Of a stretch of DNA of 14,015 bases, positions 1-7,237 are shown one piece after another. The notes beneath the pieces were generated by a model, which ran no database searches, was not told where the DNA came from, and saw only the letters and a program-made list of their open reading frames with translations. A program made the position numbers and the translations under genes. Location: NCBI GenBank assembly GCA_023433515.1, contig JAEZCN010000092.1, forward strand, positions 1-14,015, in the 5' to 3' direction. Within the stretch, counting starts at the first letter, position 1; the number at the start of each line of letters is the position of its first letter. This stretch comes from Pseudomonadota bacterium (GTDB taxonomy: Bacteria > Pseudomonadota > Gammaproteobacteria > Steroidobacterales > Steroidobacteraceae).

Positions 1-10
1 CACGCCACGT

Positions 11-39
11 CACAAAGTGACGTAACGCGTCACTTTGTG
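11..39. terminator. Perfect 12-bp inverted repeat directly after the pilR stop codon
   Basis: Arms at 11-22 (CACAAAGTGACG) and 28-39 (CGTCACTTTGTG) pair perfectly over 12 bp around a 5-base loop. The right arm ends at the base next to the pilR stop codon, so on the pilR strand the hairpin would begin immediately after translation ends. A second dyad, ACGTCAC-AAA-GTGACGT, is nested at 7-23. There is no T-run after the stem on the pilR side, so this is not a classical intrinsic terminator. It could be an mRNA 3'-end stabilising hairpin or a protein-binding operator for whatever lies beyond the window edge. The dyad is seen; its role is inferred. Confidence 0.5.
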
Positions 40-1431
40 TCACTCGATCCCGAGTTTCTTGATGCGATAACGCAGCGCGCGGAACGTCATGCCGAGCGCC
101 TTGGCGGCCGCCGTCTTGTTGTAACGCGCTGCCTCGAGGGCCTTGATGATGGCGGCGCGCTCCACGTCCTCGAGCTGATCGCCGAGCGCGGGTGCCGCGG
201 CTGGCGCCGCGGGTGCGGGTTGCTGGGCACGCATCCGCGAGATTGCCTCGGCGGATGGGGGCGGGGAGTTGTCGGGGCGCGGGACGGTGCGCAATTGCAG
301 GTCCGCGACGTCGATGCGGCCCTCGTTGCAGAGGGCGAGCGCGCGTTCGAGCACGTTCTCGAGCTCGCGCACGTTGCCCGGGAACGGGAAATCCTTGAGG
401 ACGTCGAGCGCCGCGGGAGTGATCGTCGGCGCGTCCATTCCGAGCCGGCGCGAGAGCCGGCGCACGATGGTGTCGGCCAGATCGGGAATGTCCTCGGCAC
501 GTTCGCGCAGCGGCGGCACCCGCAGCTCGATTACGTTGATGCGGTAATAAAGGTCCTCGCGGAATCTCGACTGCGCCACGAGATCGGCAAGGTTCTTGTG
601 CGTGGCCGACAGGATGCGCACGTCGATGGGCGATTCGCGCTGTTCGCCAATCGGACGGACCGTTTTTTCCTGGATCACGCGCAGCAGCTTGACCTGCATG
701 TGCAGCGGCAGATCCGCGACCTCGTCGAGGAACAACGTGCCACCTTCGGCCGAGGGAATGAGACCGATCTTGTCGGTCACCGCACCCGTGAAGCTGCCGC
801 GCTTGTGGCCGAAAAGCTCGCTTTCCATGAGCTCGGACGGAATCGCGCCGCAGTTGACCGGGACGAACGGCCCCTCCGCGCGCGGGCCCGAGCCATGAAT
901 CATGCGCGCGACCAGTTCCTTGCCCGTGCCCGATTCACCCGAGATGTGCACGGGCGCCTGGCTGCGCGCCACGCGCAGGATCATCTCGCGCAACCGGTCC
1001 ATCGAGGGTCCGCTGCCGACGAGTTGCGTGCCTGTGCGCGTCGAGGCGCCCGCGTCGGGAGCGTGCGAAAGTTTCAGCGCCGTGGACACGATGCGCCTCA
1101 GCACGCCGAGGTCGAGCGGTTTCGACACGAAGTCGAAGGCGCCGAGCTTGAGCGCGCGTACCGCGGATTCGACGTTGCCGTGCGCGGTGATGACGGCGCA
1201 CGGCACACCGGGGCAGTGCACGGTCATCCACTCGAGCAGGTCGAGGCCGTCGCCGTCCGGCAGGCGCATGTCGGTGAGGCACAGGTCGAAACGCTGGGAT
1301 TTGAGCAGCTTCTTGGCGCTGGTCACGTCGCCGGCAGATTGAGTGGCGAGATCCATGCGCCGGAGCGTGAGCGTGACCAGCTCGACGAGATCCGGTTCAT
1401 CATCGACAACGAGTACGAGCGGCGGCGCCAT
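40..1431 (-). CDS. pilR: Type IV pilus sigma-54-dependent response regulator PilR
   Basis: A 463-residue NtrC-family activator. The receiver domain (about 4-120) has the acidic pair D10/D11, phospho-acceptor D54 (LCLTDMRLPDG) and K104. The AAA+ domain (about 137-375) has Walker A GESGTGKE (165-172), the sigma-54 contact loop as GSFTGA (212-217), Walker B GTLFLDEV (231-238) and the FPGNVRELENV motif (350-360). A Pro/Ala-rich linker (about 384-415) precedes a Fis-type helix-turn-helix at 438-462. When phosphorylated by PilS, PilR activates sigma-54 transcription of the major pilin gene in Pseudomonas. It starts 21 bases after the pilS stop, with GGGGAAG as ribosome site before the ATG, so the two are co-transcribed. 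Assignment to PilR rather than another NtrC paralogue rests on the adjacent PilS-type kinase and the bamD/rluD/clpB neighbourhood. Confidence 0.93.
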   Translation of the reverse strand: MAPPLVLVVDDEPDLVELVTLTLRRMDLATQSAGDVTSAKKLLKSQRFDLCLTDMRLPDGDGLDLLEWMTVHCPGVPCAVITAHGNVESAVRALKLGAFDFVSKPLDLGVLRRIVSTALKLSHAPDAGASTRTGTQLVGSGPSMDRLREMILRVARSQAPVHISGESGTGKELVARMIHGSGPRAEGPFVPVNCGAIPSELMESELFGHKRGSFTGAVTDKIGLIPSAEGGTLFLDEVADLPLHMQVKLLRVIQEKTVRPIGEQRESPIDVRILSATHKNLADLVAQSRFREDLYYRINVIELRVPPLRERAEDIPDLADTIVRRLSRRLGMDAPTITPAALDVLKDFPFPGNVRELENVLERALALCNEGRIDVADLQLRTVPRPDNSPPPSAEAISRMRAQQPAPAAPAAAPALGDQLEDVERAAIIKALEAARYNKTAAAKALGMTFRALRYRIKKLGIE

Positions 1432-1452
1432 GGAACTTCCCCGACCGAAAGG

Positions 1453-3075
1453 TTACGCCACCCAGCGTTCGGGATCGCGGAACACGATGCGGAACAGGCT
1501 GCCGCCGCTGGTGCGCGGCTCGTAGAGCAGCGTCGCGCCGTTCGTCTGCGCCAGCTCGCGAGCCAGGAACAATCCGAGTCCCGTGCCGCGATCGCTGCCG
1601 GTGAAGAACGGCTCGAAGATCCGGTCGCGGTGCTGCGGCGCGATGCCCGGGCCGCGGTCCGCGACTTCGAGGAAGGGCCGCGCGGTCGACGCAAGCCGAC
1701 CGACGCGCAGCTCGAGGGTGTCACCGCCCTCCTTGCTCGCGCCGTATTTGACCGCGTTTTCGCAGAGATTCCAGACGATCTGGCGCAGCTGCGACGGATC
1801 GACCTGGATTTCCACGTCGCCGAGCAGCGTGGAGATCGCGAACCGCGCCGGATCGATCTGCATCGTGGCGCAGAATTCGTCGCGGAAGCCCGTGAGCCAG
1901 GAACCCAGGATCACGCGCTCCGGCCGCGAATTCTCGCGGCGCGCCATCGACATGACGTTTTCGATGATCTGCCGCACGCGGTCGCCATTCGCGCGCACGA
2001 TTTCCGTGAGGCGCTTGTCCTCCGCCGAGAGCGAAGGCGATTCGGCCAACAACTGCGCGGCGTGGCTCATCGCGCCCACCGGGTTGCGGATTTCATGCGC
2101 GATGCTGGCCGAGAGGCGGCCGAGGCCGGCGAGTTTCGACTGCTGGATCTTGGCCGCCAGCAGCTCCGTGTCCTCGAGGAACACGATGACCGGCGCGGGT
2201 TCGCTGCCGCCGAGCGAGGCGAAATGCGGCTGGATCACGTGGCCACCGTCGTCGGAGATGAAGGTCTGCGTGGGCGTCGTGGCCGCGGGCGGACGCTGCC
2301 GCCAGGTCTCGAGTAGATAGAGGAGCTGCGGCGAGGCTTCGCCGAGCAGCGCGCCCGGAAAGGTGCGGCTGTCGCCGAGCAGCTGCGCGGCGGATTCGTT
2401 GATCAGCCGGATGCGGTTCTCGTGGTCGACGACGACGATGCTCTCGCGCAGGTGCTGCACGATGTACTGGGAAAGCTGCGCCAGGTTCGCAAGGTCCACT
2501 TGCTGGCGCCGTACGGTCGCTTCGGTATCGCGCAGCCGCGTCGCGAGCGGCCAGGCGAGCAGCGCGACCAGGAACACGATGCCGCCGATGATCCCGGTGG
2601 TCGGGTAGGCGTCCGCGCTTGCCGTTCCGAGGTAGTGGCTCGTGATCTGCTGGGCGAACAACGCCATCGTGGCCATTGCCGCGAGCAGAAAGGCGTCGCG
2701 GTTGTCGGCCAACAGGGCCATCGCACCCACGGGCACCACGAACAGGATGCCGAGGCCGCTGGCGACGCCGCCGCTGGAAAACATGATGAGACTTATCGCC
2801 ACCGCATCGACCATCGCGTGGACGAAAGTCGTTGCACGCAGATTGGGCAGCAACCGCCGGCCGCCGATGACGATCGCGACGCCGGCCGCGAAGTACACCA
2901 CGCTGGTCCACAGGAACAGCTCCGGGAACGCGGAGCCGATCGGCGTCGAGGCGCGGAAATACCAGAAAAGCAGCCAGAGCGCCGGCGGAATCAGCAGTCG
3001 ATAGAGGTTGACCAGCCCTATGACGCGCCAGGCGAGATCGGTCGGGGCGTAGGGCGCAGTAGCGACGAGCGTCAT
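1453..3075 (-). CDS. pilS: Type IV pilus sensor histidine kinase PilS
   Basis: A 540-residue inner-membrane kinase, close to Pseudomonas PilS in length. About six hydrophobic segments fill residues 17-180, followed by a PAS-like region (about 195-305, with ESIVVVDHENRI). The dimerisation/phospho-acceptor helix has H327 in SIAHEIRNP. The ATPase domain has the N box around NLCENAVKYG (436-445), the G1 box DRGPGIA (473-479), the F box FEPFF (487-491) and the G2 box GTGLGL (497-502). The reading frame is open upstream to 3192, but that longer start would overlap sucC; ATG 3075 (MTLVATAPYAP) gives the normal N-terminus. It would sense pilin level in the membrane and phosphorylate PilR. It diverges from sucC across 105 bases. 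Confidence 0.92.
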   Translation of the reverse strand: MTLVATAPYAPTDLAWRVIGLVNLYRLLIPPALWLLFWYFRASTPIGSAFPELFLWTSVVYFAAGVAIVIGGRRLLPNLRATTFVHAMVDAVAISLIMFSSGGVASGLGILFVVPVGAMALLADNRDAFLLAAMATMALFAQQITSHYLGTASADAYPTTGIIGGIVFLVALLAWPLATRLRDTEATVRRQQVDLANLAQLSQYIVQHLRESIVVVDHENRIRLINESAAQLLGDSRTFPGALLGEASPQLLYLLETWRQRPPAATTPTQTFISDDGGHVIQPHFASLGGSEPAPVIVFLEDTELLAAKIQQSKLAGLGRLSASIAHEIRNPVGAMSHAAQLLAESPSLSAEDKRLTEIVRANGDRVRQIIENVMSMARRENSRPERVILGSWLTGFRDEFCATMQIDPARFAISTLLGDVEIQVDPSQLRQIVWNLCENAVKYGASKEGGDTLELRVGRLASTARPFLEVADRGPGIAPQHRDRIFEPFFTGSDRGTGLGLFLARELAQTNGATLLYEPRTSGGSLFRIVFRDPERWVA

Positions 3076-3084
3076 CGGGGCGTG

Positions 3085-3090
3085 ACTGTA
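3085..3090 (-). promoter_or_regulatory. Candidate -10 element of pilSR
   Basis: On the minus strand TACAGT (4 of 6 to TATAAT) is followed by CACGCCCCG and then the pilS ATG at 3075. A start about 7 bases downstream, near 3078, would give a transcript with almost no leader. No convincing -35 hexamer is visible. Prediction by eye only. Confidence 0.3.
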
Positions 3091-3132
3091 GCAGCAGCGC
3101 AGGCGAATGCGCACGAAAAGCCACGGAACTGG

Positions 3133-3138
3133 CAGAAT
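3133..3138 (+). promoter_or_regulatory. Candidate -10 element of sucCD-nadE
   Basis: CAGAAT (4 of 6 to TATAAT), followed by the C-rich stretch ACCGCCCC, lies 43 bases before the sucC start. The upstream -35 region is weak. It resembles other candidate promoters in this window that have a -10 followed by a CnCGCCC discriminator. The sucC ribosome site AGGGG (3172-3176) lies downstream of it. Confidence 0.35.
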
Positions 3139-3180
3139 ACCGCCCCTCTTTTCAGGCAGCGAATCCTCACCAGGGGTCTG

Positions 3181-4359
3181 ATGAATCTCCACGAGTACCA
3201 GTCGAAAGAAGTTTTTCGCGAATTCGGCATTCCCGTTCCGGCGGGCAAGGCGGCGCGCAGCGCCGATGAAGCGGTGGCCGCGGCCCAGTCGTTAGGCGGC
3301 AGCCTCTGGGTGGTCAAGGCGCAGGTGCATGCGGGCGGTCGCGGCAAGGCCGGCGGCGTCAAGCTCGCCCGCGATCTCGACACCGTGCGCGGCGCGACGG
3401 CGGACATGCTCGGCCAGCGGCTGGTCACGAAGCAAACCGGTCCCGAAGGCTTGCCCATCGAGACGGTCTACGTGGAGTCGGGCTCGGAGATCGATCGCGA
3501 GATCTATCTTTCGCTCACGCTGAACCGCGAACGCGGCCGCGTGGCCGTCATCGCCTCGGCCGCGGGCGGCATGGACATCGAGGAAGTCGCCGAGCACGAG
3601 CCGGAGAAGATATTGCGCGTGGACATCGATCCCGCGGCGGGCCTGCAGCCTTACCAGTGCCGCAAGCTCGCTTTCGGACTCGGCTTCAAGGGGCCGCAGG
3701 TCGGGCAGTTCCAGAAGATCCTGATGGCGCTTTACCGGATCTATCTGGAGCGTGATGCGGCGCTGCTCGAAGTGAATCCGCTGATCGTCACGAAGTCCGG
3801 CGACCTCGTCGCGCTCGACGCGAAGATCAACATCGACGCGAACGCGATGTTCCGGCAGAAGAAGCTCGGCGAGTATCGCGATCCGTCGCAGGAAGATCCG
3901 ATCGAGCGCGAGGCCTCCGAGCACGACCTCAACTACGTCTCGCTCGACGGCGACATCGCCTGCATGGTGAACGGCGCCGGTCTCGCGATGGCGACGATGG
4001 ACCTGATCAAGCTGCACGGCGGCAACCCCGCGAACTTCCTCGACGTCGGCGGCGGCGCCACGGCGGAGCGCGTGACCGAGGCGTTCAAGCTGATCCTTTC
4101 CAACAAGAAGGTGCGCGCGATTCTCGTCAACATCTTCGGCGGCATCGTGCGCTGCGACCTGATCGCCGAGGGCGTGATGATCGCGGTCAAGCAGGTGGGC
4201 GTCGGCGTGCCCGTGGTGGTGCGCCTCGAGGGCACGAACGCGGACCAGGCGCGCGAGATGCTCGCGCACAGCGCGCTCGCGATCACGCCGGCCACCGATC
4301 TCACCGACGCGGCGAAGAAAGCCGTCGCGCTCGCCGCCAACGGTAAGAAACAGTCATGA
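3181..4359 (+). CDS. sucC: Succinyl-CoA synthetase beta subunit (ADP-forming type)
   Basis: A 392-residue protein (family usually about 388) of the TCA-cycle enzyme that converts succinyl-CoA to succinate with nucleotide triphosphate synthesis. The ATP-grasp fold spans about residues 1-235, with the nucleotide-binding glycine-rich loop VHAGGRGKAGGVKLA (49-63) and the metal ligands around LLEVNPL (195-201). The C-terminal CoA-ligase domain contains GGIVRCDLIAEGV (320-332). The frame is open upstream to 2422, opposite pilS, but the true start is ATG 3181 (MNLHEYQSKEVF, the canonical N-terminus), preceded by AGGGG at 3172-3176. It overlaps sucD by 4 bases (ATGA), so the two subunits are translationally coupled. 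Confidence 0.97.
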   Translation: MNLHEYQSKEVFREFGIPVPAGKAARSADEAVAAAQSLGGSLWVVKAQVHAGGRGKAGGVKLARDLDTVRGATADMLGQRLVTKQTGPEGLPIETVYVESGSEIDREIYLSLTLNRERGRVAVIASAAGGMDIEEVAEHEPEKILRVDIDPAAGLQPYQCRKLAFGLGFKGPQVGQFQKILMALYRIYLERDAALLEVNPLIVTKSGDLVALDAKINIDANAMFRQKKLGEYRDPSQEDPIEREASEHDLNYVSLDGDIACMVNGAGLAMATMDLIKLHGGNPANFLDVGGGATAERVTEAFKLILSNKKVRAILVNIFGGIVRCDLIAEGVMIAVKQVGVGVPVVVRLEGTNADQAREMLAHSALAITPATDLTDAAKKAVALAANGKKQS

Positions 4360-5411
4360 GCATTCTCGTCAACAAGAACACGCGCGTGATCTGCCAGGGC
4401 TTCACCGGCCAGCAGGGCACGTTCCACAGCGAACAGAGCATCAAGTACGGCACGAAGATGGTCGGTGGCGTCACGCCCGGCCGCGGCGGTGAGAAACATC
4501 TCAACCTGCCGGTGTTCGACACCGTCGCCGATGCCGTGAAGGACACCGGCGCGACCGCGAGCGTCATCTACGTGCCCGCGCCGTTCGCGGCGGACGCGAT
4601 CCTCGAAGCGGCGGACGCTGGCATCGAGCTCGTCGTCTGCATCACCGAGGGCATCCCGATCAACGACATGGTGCGCGTGAAGGCGTCGCTCGCCGGATCG
4701 GGCACGCGCCTCATCGGGCCCAACTGCCCGGGCATCATCACGCCGGGCGAATGCAAGATCGGCATCATGCCGGGCTTCATCCACAAGAAGGGCCGCGTCG
4801 GCATCGTGTCGCGCTCGGGCACGCTGACTTATGAAGCCGTGTTCCAGACCACGAACAAGGGTCTCGGCCAGAGCACCTGCGTCGGCATCGGCGGCGACCC
4901 GGTGCGCGGCATGAACTTCATCGACGTGCTGGAGCTGTTCGAGCGCGATCCGCAGACCGAAGGCATCATCATGGTCGGCGAGATCGGCGGCACCGACGAG
5001 GAGGCCGCAGCGGAGTTCATCCGCAAGTACGTCACGAAGCCGGTGGTCGCGTACATCGCGGGCGTCACGGCGCCTCCGGGCAAGCGCATGGGTCATGCCG
5101 GCGCGGTCATCGCGGGCGGCAAGGGCACGGCGGCGGACAAGTACCGCGCGTTGGAGCGTGCCGGTGCGCGCACGGTGAAGTCGCCGGCGGATCTCGGCTC
5201 GGCGATGGCGGAGATGCTCGCAAAGCGGCGCGCGAAGGCTGTGAAGAAACCGGCCGGTCCGAACGTACTGATCATCGAGCAGCGGACGACGAAGAAGGGG
5301 GCGAAGAAACCCGCCCCGAAGAAGAAGTCCGCGCCGAAGAAGAAGGCGGCGCCTGCCAGGAAAAAGGTGGTTGCGAAGAAAAAGCCTGCGAAGGCGCGGC
5401 GCGCGAAGTAG
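4356..5411 (+). CDS. sucD: Succinyl-CoA synthetase alpha subunit with extra Lys/Ala/Pro-rich tail
   Basis: 351 residues, against about 290 for the family. Residues 1-290 are a complete alpha subunit: CoA-binding Rossmann domain (TGQQGTFHSEQ at 18-28), PNCPGIITP (122-130), VSRSGTLTYEA (151-161) and the phosphohistidine loop GHAGAVIAGGKGTA with H247 as phospho-acceptor. The canonical end is near LADLGSAMAEML-like residues 278-289. Residues 291-351 (5226-5408) are additional. A short hydrophobic link (NVLIIEQR, 303-310) is followed from 313 by 39 residues made of 17 Lys, 10 Ala, 5 Pro, 3 Arg, 2 Val, 1 Gly and 1 Ser with no acidic residue, like histone H1 or AlgP-type tails. The tail is in frame with no sign of frameshift. 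Its function is unknown; nucleic-acid or polyanion binding is a guess. Confidence 0.96.
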   Translation: MSILVNKNTRVICQGFTGQQGTFHSEQSIKYGTKMVGGVTPGRGGEKHLNLPVFDTVADAVKDTGATASVIYVPAPFAADAILEAADAGIELVVCITEGIPINDMVRVKASLAGSGTRLIGPNCPGIITPGECKIGIMPGFIHKKGRVGIVSRSGTLTYEAVFQTTNKGLGQSTCVGIGGDPVRGMNFIDVLELFERDPQTEGIIMVGEIGGTDEEAAAEFIRKYVTKPVVAYIAGVTAPPGKRMGHAGAVIAGGKGTAADKYRALERAGARTVKSPADLGSAMAEMLAKRRAKAVKKPAGPNVLIIEQRTTKKGAKKPAPKKKSAPKKKAAPARKKVVAKKKPAKARRAK

Positions 5412-5433
5412 TGCCGGCTGATGCATCACCGCG

Positions 5434-7080
5434 GTGAACGCGACTAACAACCGGCTGCGCATCGCCCTCGGGCAATTGGACATGCTCGTGGGCGATGTCG
5501 CGGGCAACGCGAAGAAGATCGTCGCGGCCGCGGAGCGCGCCTGCGGTGAGCTCGACGCGGACCTGCTCGTGTTGCCCGAGCTCACACTGTCGGGCTATCC
5601 ACCCGAGGACCTGTTGTTCCACCGCGGCTTTCGCGTGGCGATCGAAGCCGGGCTCAAGACTGTGAGTGGCGCGCGCTCGAGCTGCGGCGTCCTGGTCGGG
5701 TTCCCCGAATACGCGGGCGACCAGATCTTCAATTCCGCGGCGCTGTTCGAGAAGGGCACACTGCGCGCGACGCACCGCAAGAACTGCCTGCCCAACTACA
5801 AGGTCTTCGACGAGAAGCGTTACTTCAAGACTGGCGCGCAGCCGACCGTCGTGGATTACCGTGGAATCCGTATCGGAATCCTGGTGTGCGAAGACATCTG
5901 GGAGCCCGAGCCCGCGCAGCTCGCGCGCTCGGCGGGCGCCGAGATGTTCGTGGTCCTCAATGCCTCGCCATTCGAGATCCACAAGCAACGCAACCGCGAG
6001 GACATCGTGCGCCGCTGCGTGCGCGATCTCGGATTGCCGGTGGTGTACGTCAACATGCTCGGGGGCCAGGACGAACTCGTGTTCGACGGCAACTCGTTCG
6101 TGATGGACGGGAAGGGCGCCGTCGTCATGCGCGCGCCGCCGTTCGAGGAAGGGTTGTACACCGTCGAGTTCGAACGTGTGGACGGCGTCGTGCGGCCCGT
6201 GCCGACGACCGTGTCACCCGAGCTCGGCGATGCCGAGAGCGTCTACCGCGCGCTCGTGCTCGGCGTGCGCGACTATGTCGGCAAGCACGGATTCCCCGGC
6301 GTCGTCATGGGCCTGTCGGGCGGCATCGATTCCGCCCTCACGCTCGCGATCGCGGTCGACGCGCTGGGCAAGGACCGCGTACACGCGGTCATGATGCCGT
6401 CGCCTTACACCTCGCAGATGAGTCTCGATGACGCACGCGAGCAGGCCGTGCGGCTGGGCGTGAAATACAGCGTGCTGCCCATCAGCGAGATGATGAAGGC
6501 CGCCGAAGCGACCCTGCGCGAGGAATTCGCCGGCCGCAAACCCGACACGACCGAAGAGAACATCCAGTCCCGCTGCCGCATGGTCCTGCTCATGGGCATC
6601 TCCAACAAGACCGGCAAGATGCTCCTGACCACCGGCAACAAGAGCGAAATGGCCGTCGGTTACGCCACGCTCTACGGCGACATGGCCGGCGGCTTCGCGC
6701 CCATCAAGGACTGCAGCAAACTACTCGTCTACCGCCTCGCCGAGTACCGTAATACAGTGGATAGCGGTGCCCGTGTAGTTATTCCCACCCGCGTCATCGA
6801 GCGGCCGCCCTCGGCGGAGCTGCGGCCAGATCAGAAGGACAGCGACTCGCTGCCGCCGTACGAAGTGCTCGATCCGATTCTCGAGGCGTTCATCGAGGAC
6901 GACTTGTCGGTCGATGAGATCTGCGCGCGTGGATTCGACCGGCCGACGGTCGTGCGTGTGCTCGACCTGGTGAAGCGCAATGAATACAAGCGACGGCAGG
7001 CGCCGCCTGGAGTGCGCGTGTCGCGTCGCGCCTTTGGCCGCGATTGGCGCTACCCAATTACGTCGGGATACCGGCGGTAG
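5434..7080 (+). CDS. nadE: Glutamine-dependent NAD+ synthetase
   Basis: A 548-residue two-domain enzyme that makes NAD+ from deamido-NAD+ and ATP, using ammonia released from glutamine. The N-terminal nitrilase-type glutaminase (about 7-265) shows the Glu-Lys-Cys triad: E49 in LPELTLSGYPPEDL, K116 in HRKNCLPNYK, C152 in ILVCEDIWEP. The C-terminal synthetase domain has the ATP-pyrophosphatase loop SGGIDSALT (295-303), TTGNKSEMAVGYATLYGDMAG (399-419) and KDCSKLLVYRL (426-436). The start is GTG 5434: the only upstream in-frame signal is a stop at 5419, and the protein then begins MNATNNRLRIALGQLDMLVGD as expected. No clear Shine-Dalgarno is visible; translation may depend on sucD, which ends 22 bases earlier. 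Confidence 0.96.
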   Translation: MNATNNRLRIALGQLDMLVGDVAGNAKKIVAAAERACGELDADLLVLPELTLSGYPPEDLLFHRGFRVAIEAGLKTVSGARSSCGVLVGFPEYAGDQIFNSAALFEKGTLRATHRKNCLPNYKVFDEKRYFKTGAQPTVVDYRGIRIGILVCEDIWEPEPAQLARSAGAEMFVVLNASPFEIHKQRNREDIVRRCVRDLGLPVVYVNMLGGQDELVFDGNSFVMDGKGAVVMRAPPFEEGLYTVEFERVDGVVRPVPTTVSPELGDAESVYRALVLGVRDYVGKHGFPGVVMGLSGGIDSALTLAIAVDALGKDRVHAVMMPSPYTSQMSLDDAREQAVRLGVKYSVLPISEMMKAAEATLREEFAGRKPDTTEENIQSRCRMVLLMGISNKTGKMLLTTGNKSEMAVGYATLYGDMAGGFAPIKDCSKLLVYRLAEYRNTVDSGARVVIPTRVIERPPSAELRPDQKDSDSLPPYEVLDPILEAFIEDDLSVDEICARGFDRPTVVRVLDLVKRNEYKRRQAPPGVRVSRRAFGRDWRYPITSGYRR

Positions 7081-7175
7081 TCGTCGTCGACAGCGGGATC
7101 GTCGAACCTCGACTTTCCAAATGAAGGCAGCAGATAACCAACGCGATTGATCCGCGGGCGAGAAATAATCTTCAT
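7050..7175 (-). CDS. Candidate 41-residue small protein divergent from parD
   Basis: A short reading frame starting MKIISRPRINRVGYLL and ending RRYPDVIG. It has an ATG at 7175 preceded on the minus strand by AGGAG with 9 bases of spacing, a better ribosome site than several sure genes here. The N-terminal half is basic; the middle is acidic (DDPAVDDD). Its 3' end overlaps the nadE 3' end by 31 bases in antisense. It diverges from the parD-type antitoxin and would share its palindromic operator and AT-rich promoter region. I do not recognise the protein. It may be a real small gene of the toxin-antitoxin patch or a chance frame. Confidence 0.35.
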   Translation of the reverse strand: MKIISRPRINRVGYLLPSFGKSRFDDPAVDDDYRRYPDVIG

Positions 7176-7193
7176 ATTGCAGGGCTCCTGATA

Positions 7194-7223
7194 TACCAAT
7201 ACATCGTATATATTGGTACCAAT
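7194..7223. promoter_or_regulatory. Palindromic operator/promoter region upstream of parD
   Basis: This AT-rich island in GC-rich surroundings contains TACCAATA (7194-7201) and its inverted copy TATTGGTA (7211-7218), and the second arm is part of a perfect 12-bp palindrome ATTGGTACCAAT (7212-7223). There are thus three ACCAAT-type half sites. Ribbon-helix-helix antitoxins of the ParD family bind such repeats to repress their own operon. TATATA-like -10 sequences overlap the repeats on both strands, so the site could control both parD and the small minus-strand frame. The dyads are seen; operator function is inferred. Confidence 0.55.
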
Positions 7224-7237
7224 CGGAGGTTACCCGC

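Noticed and set aside
37..2316. A 759-codon open frame on the plus strand opposite pilR and pilS
   Set aside because: It is an antisense shadow of two well-supported genes in GC-rich DNA; its translation is Arg/His/Ala-rich with no recognisable domain.
3130..3145. Possible sigma-54 promoter (TGGCAG...CGCC) upstream of sucC, attractive because PilR is nearby
   Set aside because: The GG to GC spacing is 9 instead of 10 bases and the -12 element is poor; a -10 with a C-rich discriminator explains the sequence better.
2422..3180. Upstream extension of the sucC frame
   Set aside because: It lies opposite pilS, and SucC has a canonical N-terminus and ribosome site at 3181.
3933..5585. A 550-codon minus-strand frame opposite sucC/sucD
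   Set aside because: Low-complexity Arg/Leu/Asp-rich translation caused by GC-rich third positions of the real genes; no start signals.
7069..7079. Small dyad TACCG-G-CGGTA on the nadE stop
   Set aside because: Five-base stem with a one-base centre and no T-run; too weak to call a terminator.
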